Source of the DNA: an uncultured Lachnospiraceae bacterium
GTDB taxonomy: Bacteria > Bacillota > Clostridia > Lachnospirales > Lachnospiraceae
Reading direction: 5' to 3'
Assembly: GCA_902792005.1 (NCBI GenBank)
Contig: CADAXW010000008.1
Span: forward strand, 1 to 49,158
Length of the DNA: 49,158 nt
The notes below the pieces were generated by a model that ran no database searches, had not been told where the DNA came from, and worked only from the letters and a program-made list of their open reading frames with translations. The position numbers and the translations under genes are program-made. Shown here piece by piece: positions 1 through 7,664 of the stretch. How positions within the stretch are numbered: position 1 is the first letter of the stretch; every line of letters starts with the position of its first letter.

Positions 1-5
1 GCCAT
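1..5 (-). CDS. Start of a LexA-box-controlled gene leaving the window (partial)
   Basis: An ATG on the minus strand at bases 5-3 follows a ribosome binding site (GGGGGCAGGA, then a 3-base gap). It sits about 50 bases downstream of a well-formed minus-strand promoter with LexA-type boxes. Only five bases of the gene are in the window, so the product cannot be read. From the operator arrangement it could be lexA itself or another SOS gene; that is inference only. Confidence 0.4.
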
Positions 6-55
6 ATATCCTGCCCCCTGAAAATGCGGTTCTTTCCGTTAGAATAACCATCTTT

Positions 56-84
56 ATTATACTATACTTCCGCACTTCAGGCAA
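56..84 (-). promoter_or_regulatory. Minus-strand sigma-70/A promoter
   Basis: Read on the minus strand, a -35 box TTGCCT (bases 84-79) and a perfect -10 box TATAAT (bases 61-56) are separated by 17 bases. It points at the gene that begins at base 5. The upstream LexA box abuts the -35 box, a position where a bound repressor would block RNA polymerase. Confidence 0.75.
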
Positions 85-116
85 GAACATTTGTTCGTGC
101 ATTCGGACATTTGTTT
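85..116. promoter_or_regulatory. LexA (Cheo/DinR) operator pair
   Basis: GAACATTTGTTC at 85-96 is a perfect GAAC-N4-GTTC dyad, the Gram-positive LexA consensus core. On the minus strand it reads CGAACAAATGTTC. A second, imperfect copy (GGACATTTGTTT, 105-116) sits 20 bases upstream centre to centre, about two helical turns. The first box touches the -35 hexamer of the promoter at 56-84. Autoregulated lexA promoters often carry paired boxes; that this gene is lexA is not shown. Confidence 0.6.
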
Positions 117-149
117 ATAGTCTGTATTTTTTGTTAGATTTGTCGCTAA

Positions 150-171
150 CCCCTCCCTAAAGAGGAAGGGG
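150..171 (-). terminator. Hairpin downstream of the P1 peptidase gene
   Basis: CCCCTCCCT (150-158) can pair with AGGAAGGGG (163-171) with one mismatch around a 4-base loop. It lies 20 bases past the stop codon of the peptidase gene. On the minus strand it is followed by TTAGCGAC rather than a clean T-tract, so it is at best a weak terminator. Confidence 0.35.
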
Positions 172-191
172 ATTGCGCGTCTATGTTCTGT

Positions 192-1187
192 TCAATATTT
201 CATAACATCCTTTTGGCACGGAAACCCATAAGCACTTTCCGCAGCCTCTACCGCCCGAATAATGGCCTCACTGACGACCTCCGCCGCAAGCGATCCCACT
301 AGATCCATATCCGCCTTCACATCTCCCAGGGAAACCGCGTAGATCGTGTCACCATCCGCGGAGGAATGCACGGGATGTATGGATCTTGCATACCCGTCAT
401 GCGCCATCCCGGCGATCTTACAGAGTTTGGTCTTGGTAAAAAGCGCATTTGTCATGACCACCGAAACGGTCGTGTTCTCAATAAACTTGTTCTCTTTCGG
501 CACGATGCCGAATCTCATAACCTCCATGGTGTCGGAGAACCCGGTATCATCCCCGGAACGAAGACCTGCAATCTTCATTCCGTTTTTCCAGTCATAGACA
601 TCGCCTAAAGCGTTCAGAACCACCACAGCTCCGATCTTCAGATCCCCGATAGAGACGGCAAAGCTTCCGATCCCGGTTTTCATGCAGGTATCCATGCCTT
701 TGACCTTACCCACTGTAGCACCGCATCCGGCGCCATAGTTCCCATCCTTATAATTCGGTGCGGTCATGGCGAGCTTCGCCGCCTCGAAGCCCATCCGGGC
801 ATCCGGCCGGACATTCTTATCCCCAACCGTAAGATCAAAGATATCGGATTGCACCACAAGCGGCACCTTCGTTACTCCCACATCAAAACCGATGCCCGCC
901 TCCTCAAGGTATTTCATCACTCCATCGGAAGCTGCGAGGCCAAAGGCGCTGCCTCCGCCAAGCACGATGGCATGGATCAGCTCATTTGCCATGAGCGGAT
1001 TCAACTGCTGAGAATCTCTGGAAGCCGGGGCTCCACCACGAATATCCACTCCGGTCCGCATACCATCACGACCGATAAAGACGGTGCAGCCGGTTCCCGC
1101 CTCTCTATCCTCCACCTGTCCGATCCCGATGGAGCATACTTCGGTAACCGGGATTTCCTTCATTTTGTCATTTAGATCGAATCTCAT
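192..1187 (-). CDS. P1 family (S58, DmpA/NylC-like) peptidase
   Basis: The 331-aa product resembles the P1/S58 N-terminal-nucleophile hydrolases, which cleave themselves into two chains and then act as aminopeptidases or amidases (DmpA, BapA, NylC). Visible family motifs are the Gly-rich HAIVLGGGSAFGL (about residues 72-84) and GNYGAGCGATVGK (149-161). The likely self-cleavage site is IEN/TTVSVV, between Asn238 and Thr239, which would make Thr239 the nucleophile, as in NylC-type members. There is no signal peptide, so it is probably cytoplasmic. The ATG is preceded by GAGGAAAC with good spacing. The substrate cannot be predicted. It lies alone, downstream of guaA and a cell-wall-repeat remnant. 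Confidence 0.85.
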   Translation of the reverse strand: MRFDLNDKMKEIPVTEVCSIGIGQVEDREAGTGCTVFIGRDGMRTGVDIRGGAPASRDSQQLNPLMANELIHAIVLGGGSAFGLAASDGVMKYLEEAGIGFDVGVTKVPLVVQSDIFDLTVGDKNVRPDARMGFEAAKLAMTAPNYKDGNYGAGCGATVGKVKGMDTCMKTGIGSFAVSIGDLKIGAVVVLNALGDVYDWKNGMKIAGLRSGDDTGFSDTMEVMRFGIVPKENKFIENTTVSVVMTNALFTKTKLCKIAGMAHDGYARSIHPVHSSADGDTIYAVSLGDVKADMDLVGSLAAEVVSEAIIRAVEAAESAYGFPCQKDVMKY

Positions 1188-1247
1188 ACAGTTTCCTCAC
1201 TTTCTCGAAACATCGCATAAATGAACAGAATCCGGCATATTATGATA

Positions 1248-1269
1248 TGTACCCAGAAAACTGGACACA
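1248..1269. repeat. Possible insertion-sequence end (relic)
   Basis: The minus strand reads TGTGTCCAGTTTTCTGGGTACA. The shape (a TGTCC start, an A/T-rich centre, GGGTACA) resembles terminal repeats of IS3-family elements as I remember them. No partner repeat, target duplication or transposase is visible nearby, and it adjoins a broken gene. It may be only a relic or chance. Confidence 0.2.
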
Positions 1270-1305
1270 TTTCACAGTGCCGGGTCCTGCCATAAATCCT
1301 AATGT

Positions 1306-1410
1306 TTACTTTGTGTATCCCTTCTTGTCAAAGGTGTACTTCTTACCGTCGATGGTGTAGGATTTGCCTTTTGTATACCAATCAGGGCGGAACCATCCCT
1401 TGCGATTATT
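1306..1410 (-). pseudogene. C-terminal remnant of a cell-wall-binding-repeat protein
   Basis: On the minus strand the frame ending at the TAA at 1308-1306 reads GWFRPDWYTKGKSYTIDG and then KKYTFDKKGYTK. This is the aromatic/glycine pattern of CW_binding (choline-binding-type) repeats, and it stops where such proteins normally stop. No start codon or upstream domain exists: the frame runs back into the end of guaA. It is therefore a decayed 3' end of a secreted repeat protein of the same class as the intact gene at 28.4-30.0 kb. Confidence 0.65.
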
Positions 1411-1420
1411 CCGCCCTGAT
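1381..1420. terminator. Perfect 12-bp inverted repeat after guaA
   Basis: ATCAGGGCGGAA (1381-1392) and TTCCGCCCTGAT (1409-1420) are perfect complements around a 16-base loop. On the plus strand a run of six T follows 8 bases later; on the minus strand no T-tract follows. It sits 38 bases past the guaA stop and overlaps the cell-wall-repeat remnant. It could still block guaA transcripts as an RNA hairpin, but it is not a canonical guaA terminator. Confidence 0.35.
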
Positions 1421-1458
1421 CTTATAGCTTTTTTATTACATCTCTCGGTCTTTTGATA

Positions 1459-3027
1459 TTAAAGGAGTTCAATCGTTCCCGGCGGCTTGCTGGTAAGATC
1501 ATACAGTACTCTGTTCACGCCCTTTACTTCGTTGATGATCCGGGTCATACATCTCTGGAGCACATTGAAGGGAATGTCCGTACAGTCAGCGGTCATGAAG
1601 TCGCTGGTGCAGACAGCACGCAGGACTACGGCGTAATCGTAGGTCCGGAAGTCTCCCATGACACCGACGGAACGCATGTTGGAAAGTGCGGCAAAATACT
1701 GGTTCGGCGGATTCTTGATCTCTCCACGGGCCACTGCAGCATCCACTTCCTCACGGTAGATGGCATCTGCATCCTGAACGATACGTACCTTCTCAGCGGT
1801 AATGTCGTCTATGATCCGGACACCCAGTCCCGGTCCCGGGAAGGGCTGACGGAATACCAGATATTCCGGGATGCCAAGCTCCAGACCGGCCTTTCGTACC
1901 TCATCCTTAAAGAGCATACGGAGAGGCTCTACGATCTCCTTAAAATCTACATAATCCGGAAGTCCACCCACATTATGGTGGGACTTGATGACGGCGGACT
2001 TGCCGAGGCCTGACTCAATGACATCCGGGTAAATGGTTCCCTGTGCCAGGAAGTCCACCGCTCCAATCTTCTTTGCTTCTTCTTCAAATACACGGATGAA
2101 TTCTTCACCGATGATGTGACGCTTCCGTTCCGGATCCGTCTCACCGGCCAGCTTCAGATAGAATCGCTCCTGTGCATTGACGCGGATGAAGTTCAGGTCA
2201 TACTGACCCTTGGGTCCGAATACCGCTTCCACCTCGTCACCCTCGTCTTTCCGAAGGAGTCCGTGATCTACGAATACACATGTCAGTTGCTTTCCTACTG
2301 CCTTGGAAAGAAGCACTGCTGCCACGGAAGAATCCACGCCGCCGGACAGTGCACAGAGCACCCGGCCACTGCCGATCTTCTCCCGCAGCTCCCGAACCGT
2401 GGTATCCACGAAGGAATCCATTTTCCAGCTACCACTGCAGCCACAGACCTTCATCACGAAATTCCGGAGCAGCTCCTGTCCGAACTCTGTATGCATAACC
2501 TCCGGATGGAACTGTGTGGCATAAAGCTTACGCCCTGCATCCTCCATGGCTGCCACGGGACAATGTTCCGTTTTTGCTGTTATACGGAAGCCATCCGGCA
2601 CCTCTGCAATATAATCCGTATGGCTCATCCAGGTTGTGAACTCGGAAGGGATCCCGTCGAAAAGCACGGACTTCTCTCCATTCTCCGGAGCCACGGTCAT
2701 TGTTTTTGTGTGTCCGTATTCGCTCACCGGCGCTGTCGCAACCCGTCCCTTCAGCTTGTATGCCATCAGCTGGGAACCATAGCAGATCCCCAGGATGGGG
2801 ATCCCCAGATTGAAGATTTCCTCCGAATAACTGGGAGAGTCCTCCAGATAAACGCTGTTAGGTCCTCCGGTGAAAATGATCCCCTTCGGATTCAACTCCC
2901 TGATCTTATCCATGGTCATGGTGTAGGGATGCACCTCTGCATACACGTTGCATTCCCGCACACGACGGGCGATCAGCTGGTTGTACTGTCCTCCGAAATC
3001 GAGAACAATGATAAGCTCCTGATTCAT
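1459..3027 (-). CDS. guaA: GMP synthase (glutamine-hydrolysing)
   Basis: Converts XMP, ATP and glutamine to GMP in purine synthesis, in the cytoplasm. The 522-aa length is normal. The class I glutamine amidotransferase domain (1-190) has the nucleophile Cys82 in GICYGSQ and the catalytic pair His174/Glu176 in FHPEVM. The ATP pyrophosphatase P-loop SGGVDSS is at 227-233, and the C-terminal dimerisation domain ends [11 protein letters not shown]. The ATG follows GTGAGGAAAACAC. It lies 52 bases after the ctp gene; no purine riboswitch is visible in that gap, so it may be read from the upstream operon or from an unrecognised promoter. Confidence 0.98.
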   Translation of the reverse strand: MNQELIIVLDFGGQYNQLIARRVRECNVYAEVHPYTMTMDKIRELNPKGIIFTGGPNSVYLEDSPSYSEEIFNLGIPILGICYGSQLMAYKLKGRVATAPVSEYGHTKTMTVAPENGEKSVLFDGIPSEFTTWMSHTDYIAEVPDGFRITAKTEHCPVAAMEDAGRKLYATQFHPEVMHTEFGQELLRNFVMKVCGCSGSWKMDSFVDTTVRELREKIGSGRVLCALSGGVDSSVAAVLLSKAVGKQLTCVFVDHGLLRKDEGDEVEAVFGPKGQYDLNFIRVNAQERFYLKLAGETDPERKRHIIGEEFIRVFEEEAKKIGAVDFLAQGTIYPDVIESGLGKSAVIKSHHNVGGLPDYVDFKEIVEPLRMLFKDEVRKAGLELGIPEYLVFRQPFPGPGLGVRIIDDITAEKVRIVQDADAIYREEVDAAVARGEIKNPPNQYFAALSNMRSVGVMGDFRTYDYAVVLRAVCTSDFMTADCTDIPFNVLQRCMTRIINEVKGVNRVLYDLTSKPPGTIELL

Positions 3028-3079
3028 GTGTTTTCCTCACTCTTTATAGCTTTATTTCATCATTTCCTACTTAAATCAT

Positions 3080-4438
3080 CTACTCTTCCGTTGTTCCCGT
3101 CTCGGTACTCTCTGTCGTTCTCGTCTCGGTACTTTCCGTTGTGCCCGTTTCGGTACTCTCCGGCGATTTCGGGAGCGGATCTCCGCCGAGGATCTTCACC
3201 GCCTCTGCCAGCTGTGTGTCATCCCCATGAGGCAGCTGACTCAGTCTTACCTTCACGTCGCTTGGGATCTCGACCTTTACATCCGGATCGATTCCCTTTT
3301 CGTGAATGTTTGAACCGCTGGGGAGGAAATATCCGGCGATGGTCATTTTGACCGCCGATCCGTCTCCCAGCGGGAAGGTCTGCTGAACGATTCCTTTTCC
3401 GTAGGTCGTTTCACCAACCAGCTTGCCCTTTTCGTAATCCCTGAAACAGCCTGCGAAGATCTCCGCAGAGCTAGCACTATTTGCATTGACCAGCACCGCC
3501 ATGGGCAGATCCACACTGTGTCTGTCCTTGCAGTAATCCGAGTGGATGATCTGCTCCGACTTGTTGCGCATTTCCAGAAGAAGTCCGCGCTTGGAGTCTG
3601 TCTGTCCCTTTGCCAGCTGGTTATCATCCACCAGATAATCCACCATCTCGGTAACGATGTTCGTCAGTCCGCCGGGATTATCCCGAACGTCAAAGATGAG
3701 GCCCTTTGCACCCTGGGAGATCAGTGTATCCACCGCTTCCTTAAACTGGTCAAATGTAGTCTCGATAAACTGATCTACCTTGATATAGCCGATGCCGTTT
3801 TCCAGCATTTCATAATCTACGGTGATATTCTCGATCTTACGACGGGGAACTTTAAATTCCAGCATTTTCTTCTCACTGGGACGATACATCACCAGATTGG
3901 CTGTGGAATTTGCGGTGCCCCGGATAAAGGTAACCACCTCCTCCAGCTCCATATCCGTTGTAAGCTCCTTATCATCTATCTTAACAAAGACATCCTCCGG
4001 AAGAAGCCCCACTTCCTCCGCCGGACTTCCCTTGAGAGGCTTGACGATGTAAACCGTTCCTTCCTCCTGATTCTTGCTCACCGTAGCACCGATGCCTACA
4101 TACTCTCCCGAATCATCCTCCGTAACTCTTTTATACTCCTCCGGGGAATAATAGGTGGCATACTTATCATTCAGCCCCTTGATCAACCCCTTATAGTATT
4201 CCGTTTCCTGTTTTTCGGGATCCAGCTCATAATAGAAATTATTTTCGATCAGCTGATTGATGATGTTTGTTTTCTTCTGAACATCAACAGAATTCAGATT
4301 AAACTCTGTCTTCGTCTCCTGGCTCTCCGAAGAGTTCGGCAGCCATCCACTCTGACCGTCACTGCTTCCGCAGCCTCCGGCCGAAAGAAGCATCGCTCCT
4401 GTTAATGTCAATATTAGTCCACGCTTCCATCGCTTCAT
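3080..4438 (-). CDS. S41 family C-terminal processing protease, lipoprotein
   Basis: A 452-aa CtpA/CtpB-like serine protease. The N-terminus has a lipoprotein signal peptide with lipobox LSAGGC (Cys23), so it is anchored on the outer face of the membrane. A PDZ domain lies at about 110-190 and the S41 protease domain at about 205-395. The Ser-Lys catalytic pair is visible: Ser323 in NANSASSAE and Lys348 in YGKGIVQ, 25 residues apart as in CtpB, with Gln352 also present. The C-terminus is a Thr/Glu/Ser tail built from an 8-residue repeat (ESTETGTT and variants, encoded by imperfect 24-bp repeats near 3085-3165). It follows ftsE-ftsX-M23, so it may process or limit the division hydrolase. Confidence 0.93.
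   Translation of the reverse strand: MKRWKRGLILTLTGAMLLSAGGCGSSDGQSGWLPNSSESQETKTEFNLNSVDVQKKTNIINQLIENNFYYELDPEKQETEYYKGLIKGLNDKYATYYSPEEYKRVTEDDSGEYVGIGATVSKNQEEGTVYIVKPLKGSPAEEVGLLPEDVFVKIDDKELTTDMELEEVVTFIRGTANSTANLVMYRPSEKKMLEFKVPRRKIENITVDYEMLENGIGYIKVDQFIETTFDQFKEAVDTLISQGAKGLIFDVRDNPGGLTNIVTEMVDYLVDDNQLAKGQTDSKRGLLLEMRNKSEQIIHSDYCKDRHSVDLPMAVLVNANSASSAEIFAGCFRDYEKGKLVGETTYGKGIVQQTFPLGDGSAVKMTIAGYFLPSGSNIHEKGIDPDVKVEIPSDVKVRLSQLPHGDDTQLAEAVKILGGDPLPKSPESTETGTTESTETRTTESTETGTTEE
3085..3165. repeat. Imperfect 24-bp tandem repeats in the ctp 3' end
   Basis: About three copies of a 24-base unit containing TCTCGGTACT on the plus strand encode ESTETGTT-type octapeptides at the C-terminus of the S41 protease. 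In-frame repeats of this kind can expand or contract without breaking the gene. Confidence 0.6.
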
Positions 4439-4521
4439 GTTGTCTTATGTCCTTTCCTGCAACAAATCTGAAGAGCGGCTGCATACGCAACCGCCCATAA
4501 TAGACATGTTTTCCGATCGTG

Positions 4522-5979
4522 TCAGATACCCAGATACGGCTTGGGATCCACATACTGTCCGTTTACACGTACACTGAAATGTAGATGCGGGCCGCTGGAG
4601 ACTCCTGTCATACCAACGTGTCCAACGATCTGTCCGGATGTCACCTGCTGCCCCGTCGTTACGGAATAGTCATTTAAATGGTGATAGATAATGGTAATTC
4701 CGCTTCCCACGTCGATCATGACCGTCTTTCCACCGGTTCCGTAGTAACCGACATAGATCACAACGCCGTCCGCCGCTGCCACCAGTGGGTCATACATATT
4801 TGCGTGAATATCGATTCCCTGATGATAGGTTGATGCACCGGGAACACCGATATCTCCACGATATCCATAATCAGATGTGATCCTCGTACTGGAGGGCTGG
4901 GGCCAGAGGAACTGACCACCGGGGTACTTGATCGGTGTATAGGAAATGTTTGACCGGGCCGTTCTCTCAATCTCAGCGATCTGATTGGCCTGCATCTGTT
5001 CCTGAACCTGCAGCTTTGTAAGCTCTGCCTGCTGCTCATCGATCTGTCCCTGGAACGCCGTGATCTGCTTTTCCTTTTCATCGGAAAGGATCACGATGGC
5101 ATCCTGCCGATCCTTATAAACCTGCTCCATGACACCGTAATCCTCTGTCATGGTTTCCAACATTTTCAGGCGGTTTGCCAGCTGCTGACGTGCCGCGATG
5201 TAATCTCCCAGAAGAACCTCGTCATACTTGCTGACCTGCTCCACATACTCCGTCTTATTCAGGACATCCGCAAAGGTTACGGCCTGAAGCAGAGCATCCA
5301 TGTAGGAGAAGTTTCCGTTCTCATAGGAATTCTGGATATGATCCTTCAGCTTTGAATACTGGGACTGTACATCCTGCTCCGCATACTCCAGCTCATACCT
5401 GAGCTGAGCGATGGTTGCATCCACCTTCTTCTTCTGCTCCGACATTTCATCCAGCTGATCCTGGATTCGGATGATCTCATTGTCCATCTCCTGCAGGTTT
5501 TCAATGAAGGCATTCTGCTTCCGCTTCATATCGTTCAGAAGCTTCAGAACCTCCTGCTTTTCCTGAACACTCTGAGAATACTGGGCACGAAGGGCTGCGA
5601 TCTGCGCACCGGTATAGTAGGGCGACATGGTTGTAGCCGTCTCGGTACTGGTTCCGCTGGGATCCTCAGTACCCGTACCGGTAGTATCTTCGGTTCCCGA
5701 AGTCTTCTCGGTTCCGGTCTCCGTCTTCTTTCCGGGCTTCTTCCCCTTCTCGGTGGATTCCTCCGTGGAGTCCTTTTTCTTATTTGTAGTTTTCTCTGTT
5801 GTTGCAGTTTCTGTTTTTTTCTTCTTTTTTCCGGTTTCGAATTCCGGGATCGTACTCTCTTCTGTGGTGGCTTCCGTGGTCTTTTTATTATCCTTGGGAC
5901 TCTTTGCCGCATATACAGCAGAGCCTGCAAAGCCTAGCAGAAGAAGGTAAACTGCAAGAATGCGTATTCGTTTTTTCAA
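4522..5979 (-). CDS. EnvC-like M23 peptidoglycan endopeptidase (FtsX partner)
   Basis: A secreted 485-aa murein hydrolase. Positions are counted from the TTG at 5979. A signal peptide (MKKRIRILAVYLLLLGF, cleaved near AVYA) is followed by a Lys/Thr/Glu-rich linker (about 26-118), a long coiled coil (about 125-345), and a C-terminal LytM/M23 domain. The zinc ligands are present: His386/Asp390 in HQGID, and His467 in HLH with His465 before it. It should therefore be an active enzyme, unlike E. coli EnvC, whose LytM domain is degenerate. I chose the TTG at 5979 because AAAGGGGGC lies 7-8 bases upstream and the signal peptide then begins normally; an in-frame TTG at 6000 adds 7 residues with a poor binding site. 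It directly follows ftsX and is presumably activated by FtsEX through its coiled coil. Confidence 0.92.
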   Translation of the reverse strand: MKKRIRILAVYLLLLGFAGSAVYAAKSPKDNKKTTEATTEESTIPEFETGKKKKKTETATTEKTTNKKKDSTEESTEKGKKPGKKTETGTEKTSGTEDTTGTGTEDPSGTSTETATTMSPYYTGAQIAALRAQYSQSVQEKQEVLKLLNDMKRKQNAFIENLQEMDNEIIRIQDQLDEMSEQKKKVDATIAQLRYELEYAEQDVQSQYSKLKDHIQNSYENGNFSYMDALLQAVTFADVLNKTEYVEQVSKYDEVLLGDYIAARQQLANRLKMLETMTEDYGVMEQVYKDRQDAIVILSDEKEKQITAFQGQIDEQQAELTKLQVQEQMQANQIAEIERTARSNISYTPIKYPGGQFLWPQPSSTRITSDYGYRGDIGVPGASTYHQGIDIHANMYDPLVAAADGVVIYVGYYGTGGKTVMIDVGSGITIIYHHLNDYSVTTGQQVTSGQIVGHVGMTGVSSGPHLHFSVRVNGQYVDPKPYLGI

Positions 5980-6042
5980 TCGAATCGCCCCCTTTTTCAA
6001 GCGTTATCGTTCCATGTCCCCATTTTTTTTCATAACGCTTCA

Positions 6043-6951
6043 TCAAACCTTCAGATGCTTTCGGGTCGTCAGCCAACTTCCGATAAAACCGATTCCGATA
6101 CCGATCAGAAGTGAAACGGGAGCCAGGACCTTAAACAGATCCTCCTCCGGAACAAATTCGAAGATCGACTTCAGTACAGCGAATCGTCCTACGACATAAT
6201 CGATGATGGCACCGTACATATAGTACAGGATGATCACAGGGATCACCGATCCGATCATACCGATCACCACACCTTCAACGATGAAGGGCGCACGGACGAA
6301 GGCATTCGTCGCACCGATCAGCTTCATGATCTTGATCTCCTCTTTTCGGACCGTAATACCGATGGTGATGGTATTACTGATCAGGAAGATGGATACCAGG
6401 AACAGGATCACTATGATAAATATGGATGCGTAGCCTACAAACTTGTTGATGGCTGCCACATTGTTTGCCGTATATTCAGAACTCTTAACCTTTCGGACAC
6501 CCTTGATGGACTTGACAAACTGTACGAAGTCCGCCTGATAGGTTACATCCTTCAGCGAAATGGTAAAGGATGCGGAGTTTGCCAGCGGGTTGTCCGCACC
6601 GAAGGTCTCACGTGCAGCCTCCGGGTCATCATAGTTGGCCTCTGAGAACTGCTTCCATGCATCTTCTGCGGAGATGTAGTCCATCGTTGCCACTTCGTCT
6701 CTGGTCCGGATCTGCTCACGGATCAGATCGATCTGATCCTCTGAGATCCCCTCATCGAAGAATACGGAGATGGAGATATTTCCTTCAATATTCTTGATCG
6801 CTGTCTGGAAGTTCACGATGACTGCATAAAGAAGTCCGAACAGGAACAGACATGCGACGATGGTACCGATGGATGCCAGTGAAAACAGGAGATTTCTGCG
6901 GATGTTCTTTAAACCCTGACGGAACGTATATCCGATCGAACTAATCCTCAT
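6043..6951 (-). CDS. ftsX: Cell division permease FtsX
   Basis: A 302-aa membrane partner of FtsE. The topology is FtsX-like: a short cytoplasmic N-terminus, TM1 at about 20-43, a large extracellular loop (about 45-160) for contacting the hydrolase, then three TM segments in the C-terminal third. FtsX transmits ATP hydrolysis by FtsE to a periplasmic or extracellular peptidoglycan hydrolase. I start it at the ATG at 6951 (MRISSIGYTF), which has GGGAGGG seven bases upstream; a longer frame from 6978 would overlap ftsE more deeply without a better site. It overlaps the end of ftsE by 11 bases, which suggests translational coupling. Confidence 0.95.
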   Translation of the reverse strand: MRISSIGYTFRQGLKNIRRNLLFSLASIGTIVACLFLFGLLYAVIVNFQTAIKNIEGNISISVFFDEGISEDQIDLIREQIRTRDEVATMDYISAEDAWKQFSEANYDDPEAARETFGADNPLANSASFTISLKDVTYQADFVQFVKSIKGVRKVKSSEYTANNVAAINKFVGYASIFIIVILFLVSIFLISNTITIGITVRKEEIKIMKLIGATNAFVRAPFIVEGVVIGMIGSVIPVIILYYMYGAIIDYVVGRFAVLKSIFEFVPEEDLFKVLAPVSLLIGIGIGFIGSWLTTRKHLKV

Positions 6952-7627
6952 CGATATACCCTCCCTTCTCCACGTCACTTACGATAACGCCTTTCTTAAG
7001 GGTGATCACTCGCTTTTTCATGGCATTTACAATTTCTCTGTTATGGGTTACCACCACTACCGTGGTTCCCTTTGCGTTGATGTCCTCCAGAAGATTCATT
7101 ACTTCCCAGGTATTCTTGGAGTCCAGGTTACCGGTGGGCTCGTCTGCCAGGATGATATCCGGCTTGTTTACCAGTGCACGGGCCAGAGCCACTCTCTGCT
7201 GCTCTCCACCGGACAGCTGTCTGGGATAGGATTTATACTTGTCAGCAAGTCCAACCAGTGTAAGCATTGCCGGCACCTGCCGACGAATATATCTTGCAGG
7301 TGTTTCGATAACACGCTGCGCAAACGCTACATTTTCATATACGGTTCGATCCTTGATCAGTCGGAAGTTCTGGAATACGAATCCCAGCTTACGGCGGACC
7401 TTCGGGATCTGACGGCGCTTCAGCTTTGAATAGTCAAAGCCTGCCACCTTGATCTTACCCTTCGTCGGAACCAGCTCCCGGAGCATAAGCTCCAGCATCG
7501 TGGTCTTTCCTGAACCGGAGCTTCCCACGATAAATACGAATTCGCCCTTCTCGATATGCAGATTTACGTCCTTCAGGGCGAGGGTTCCGGTCGGGTACTT
7601 CATAGTTACATTTTCCATTGTAATCAT
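6941..7627 (-). CDS. ftsE: Cell division ATP-binding protein FtsE
   Basis: A 228-aa ABC ATPase. Walker A is GSSGSGKT (35-42), the signature is LSGGEQQRVALARAL, and Walker B is IILADEPTGNLD, followed by the switch His in VVVVTHN. The ATG follows GGAAGGA with 7-base spacing. FtsE pairs with FtsX at the septum and drives the wall hydrolase encoded next (4522-5979). It lies 37 bases downstream of the PucR-type regulator gene, with no terminator seen between them, so the two may share a transcript. Confidence 0.97.
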   Translation of the reverse strand: MITMENVTMKYPTGTLALKDVNLHIEKGEFVFIVGSSGSGKTTMLELMLRELVPTKGKIKVAGFDYSKLKRRQIPKVRRKLGFVFQNFRLIKDRTVYENVAFAQRVIETPARYIRRQVPAMLTLVGLADKYKSYPRQLSGGEQQRVALARALVNKPDIILADEPTGNLDSKNTWEVMNLLEDINAKGTTVVVVTHNREIVNAMKKRVITLKKGVIVSDVEKGGYIDED

Positions 7628-7664
7628 AATGGTATCCTTCCACTTGTTTCATTCAGAGACGCGG

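Noticed and set aside
2116-3351. A 411-codon plus-strand open frame across guaA and the ctp end
   Set aside because: It spans two well-identified minus-strand genes and their gap, and has no family features.
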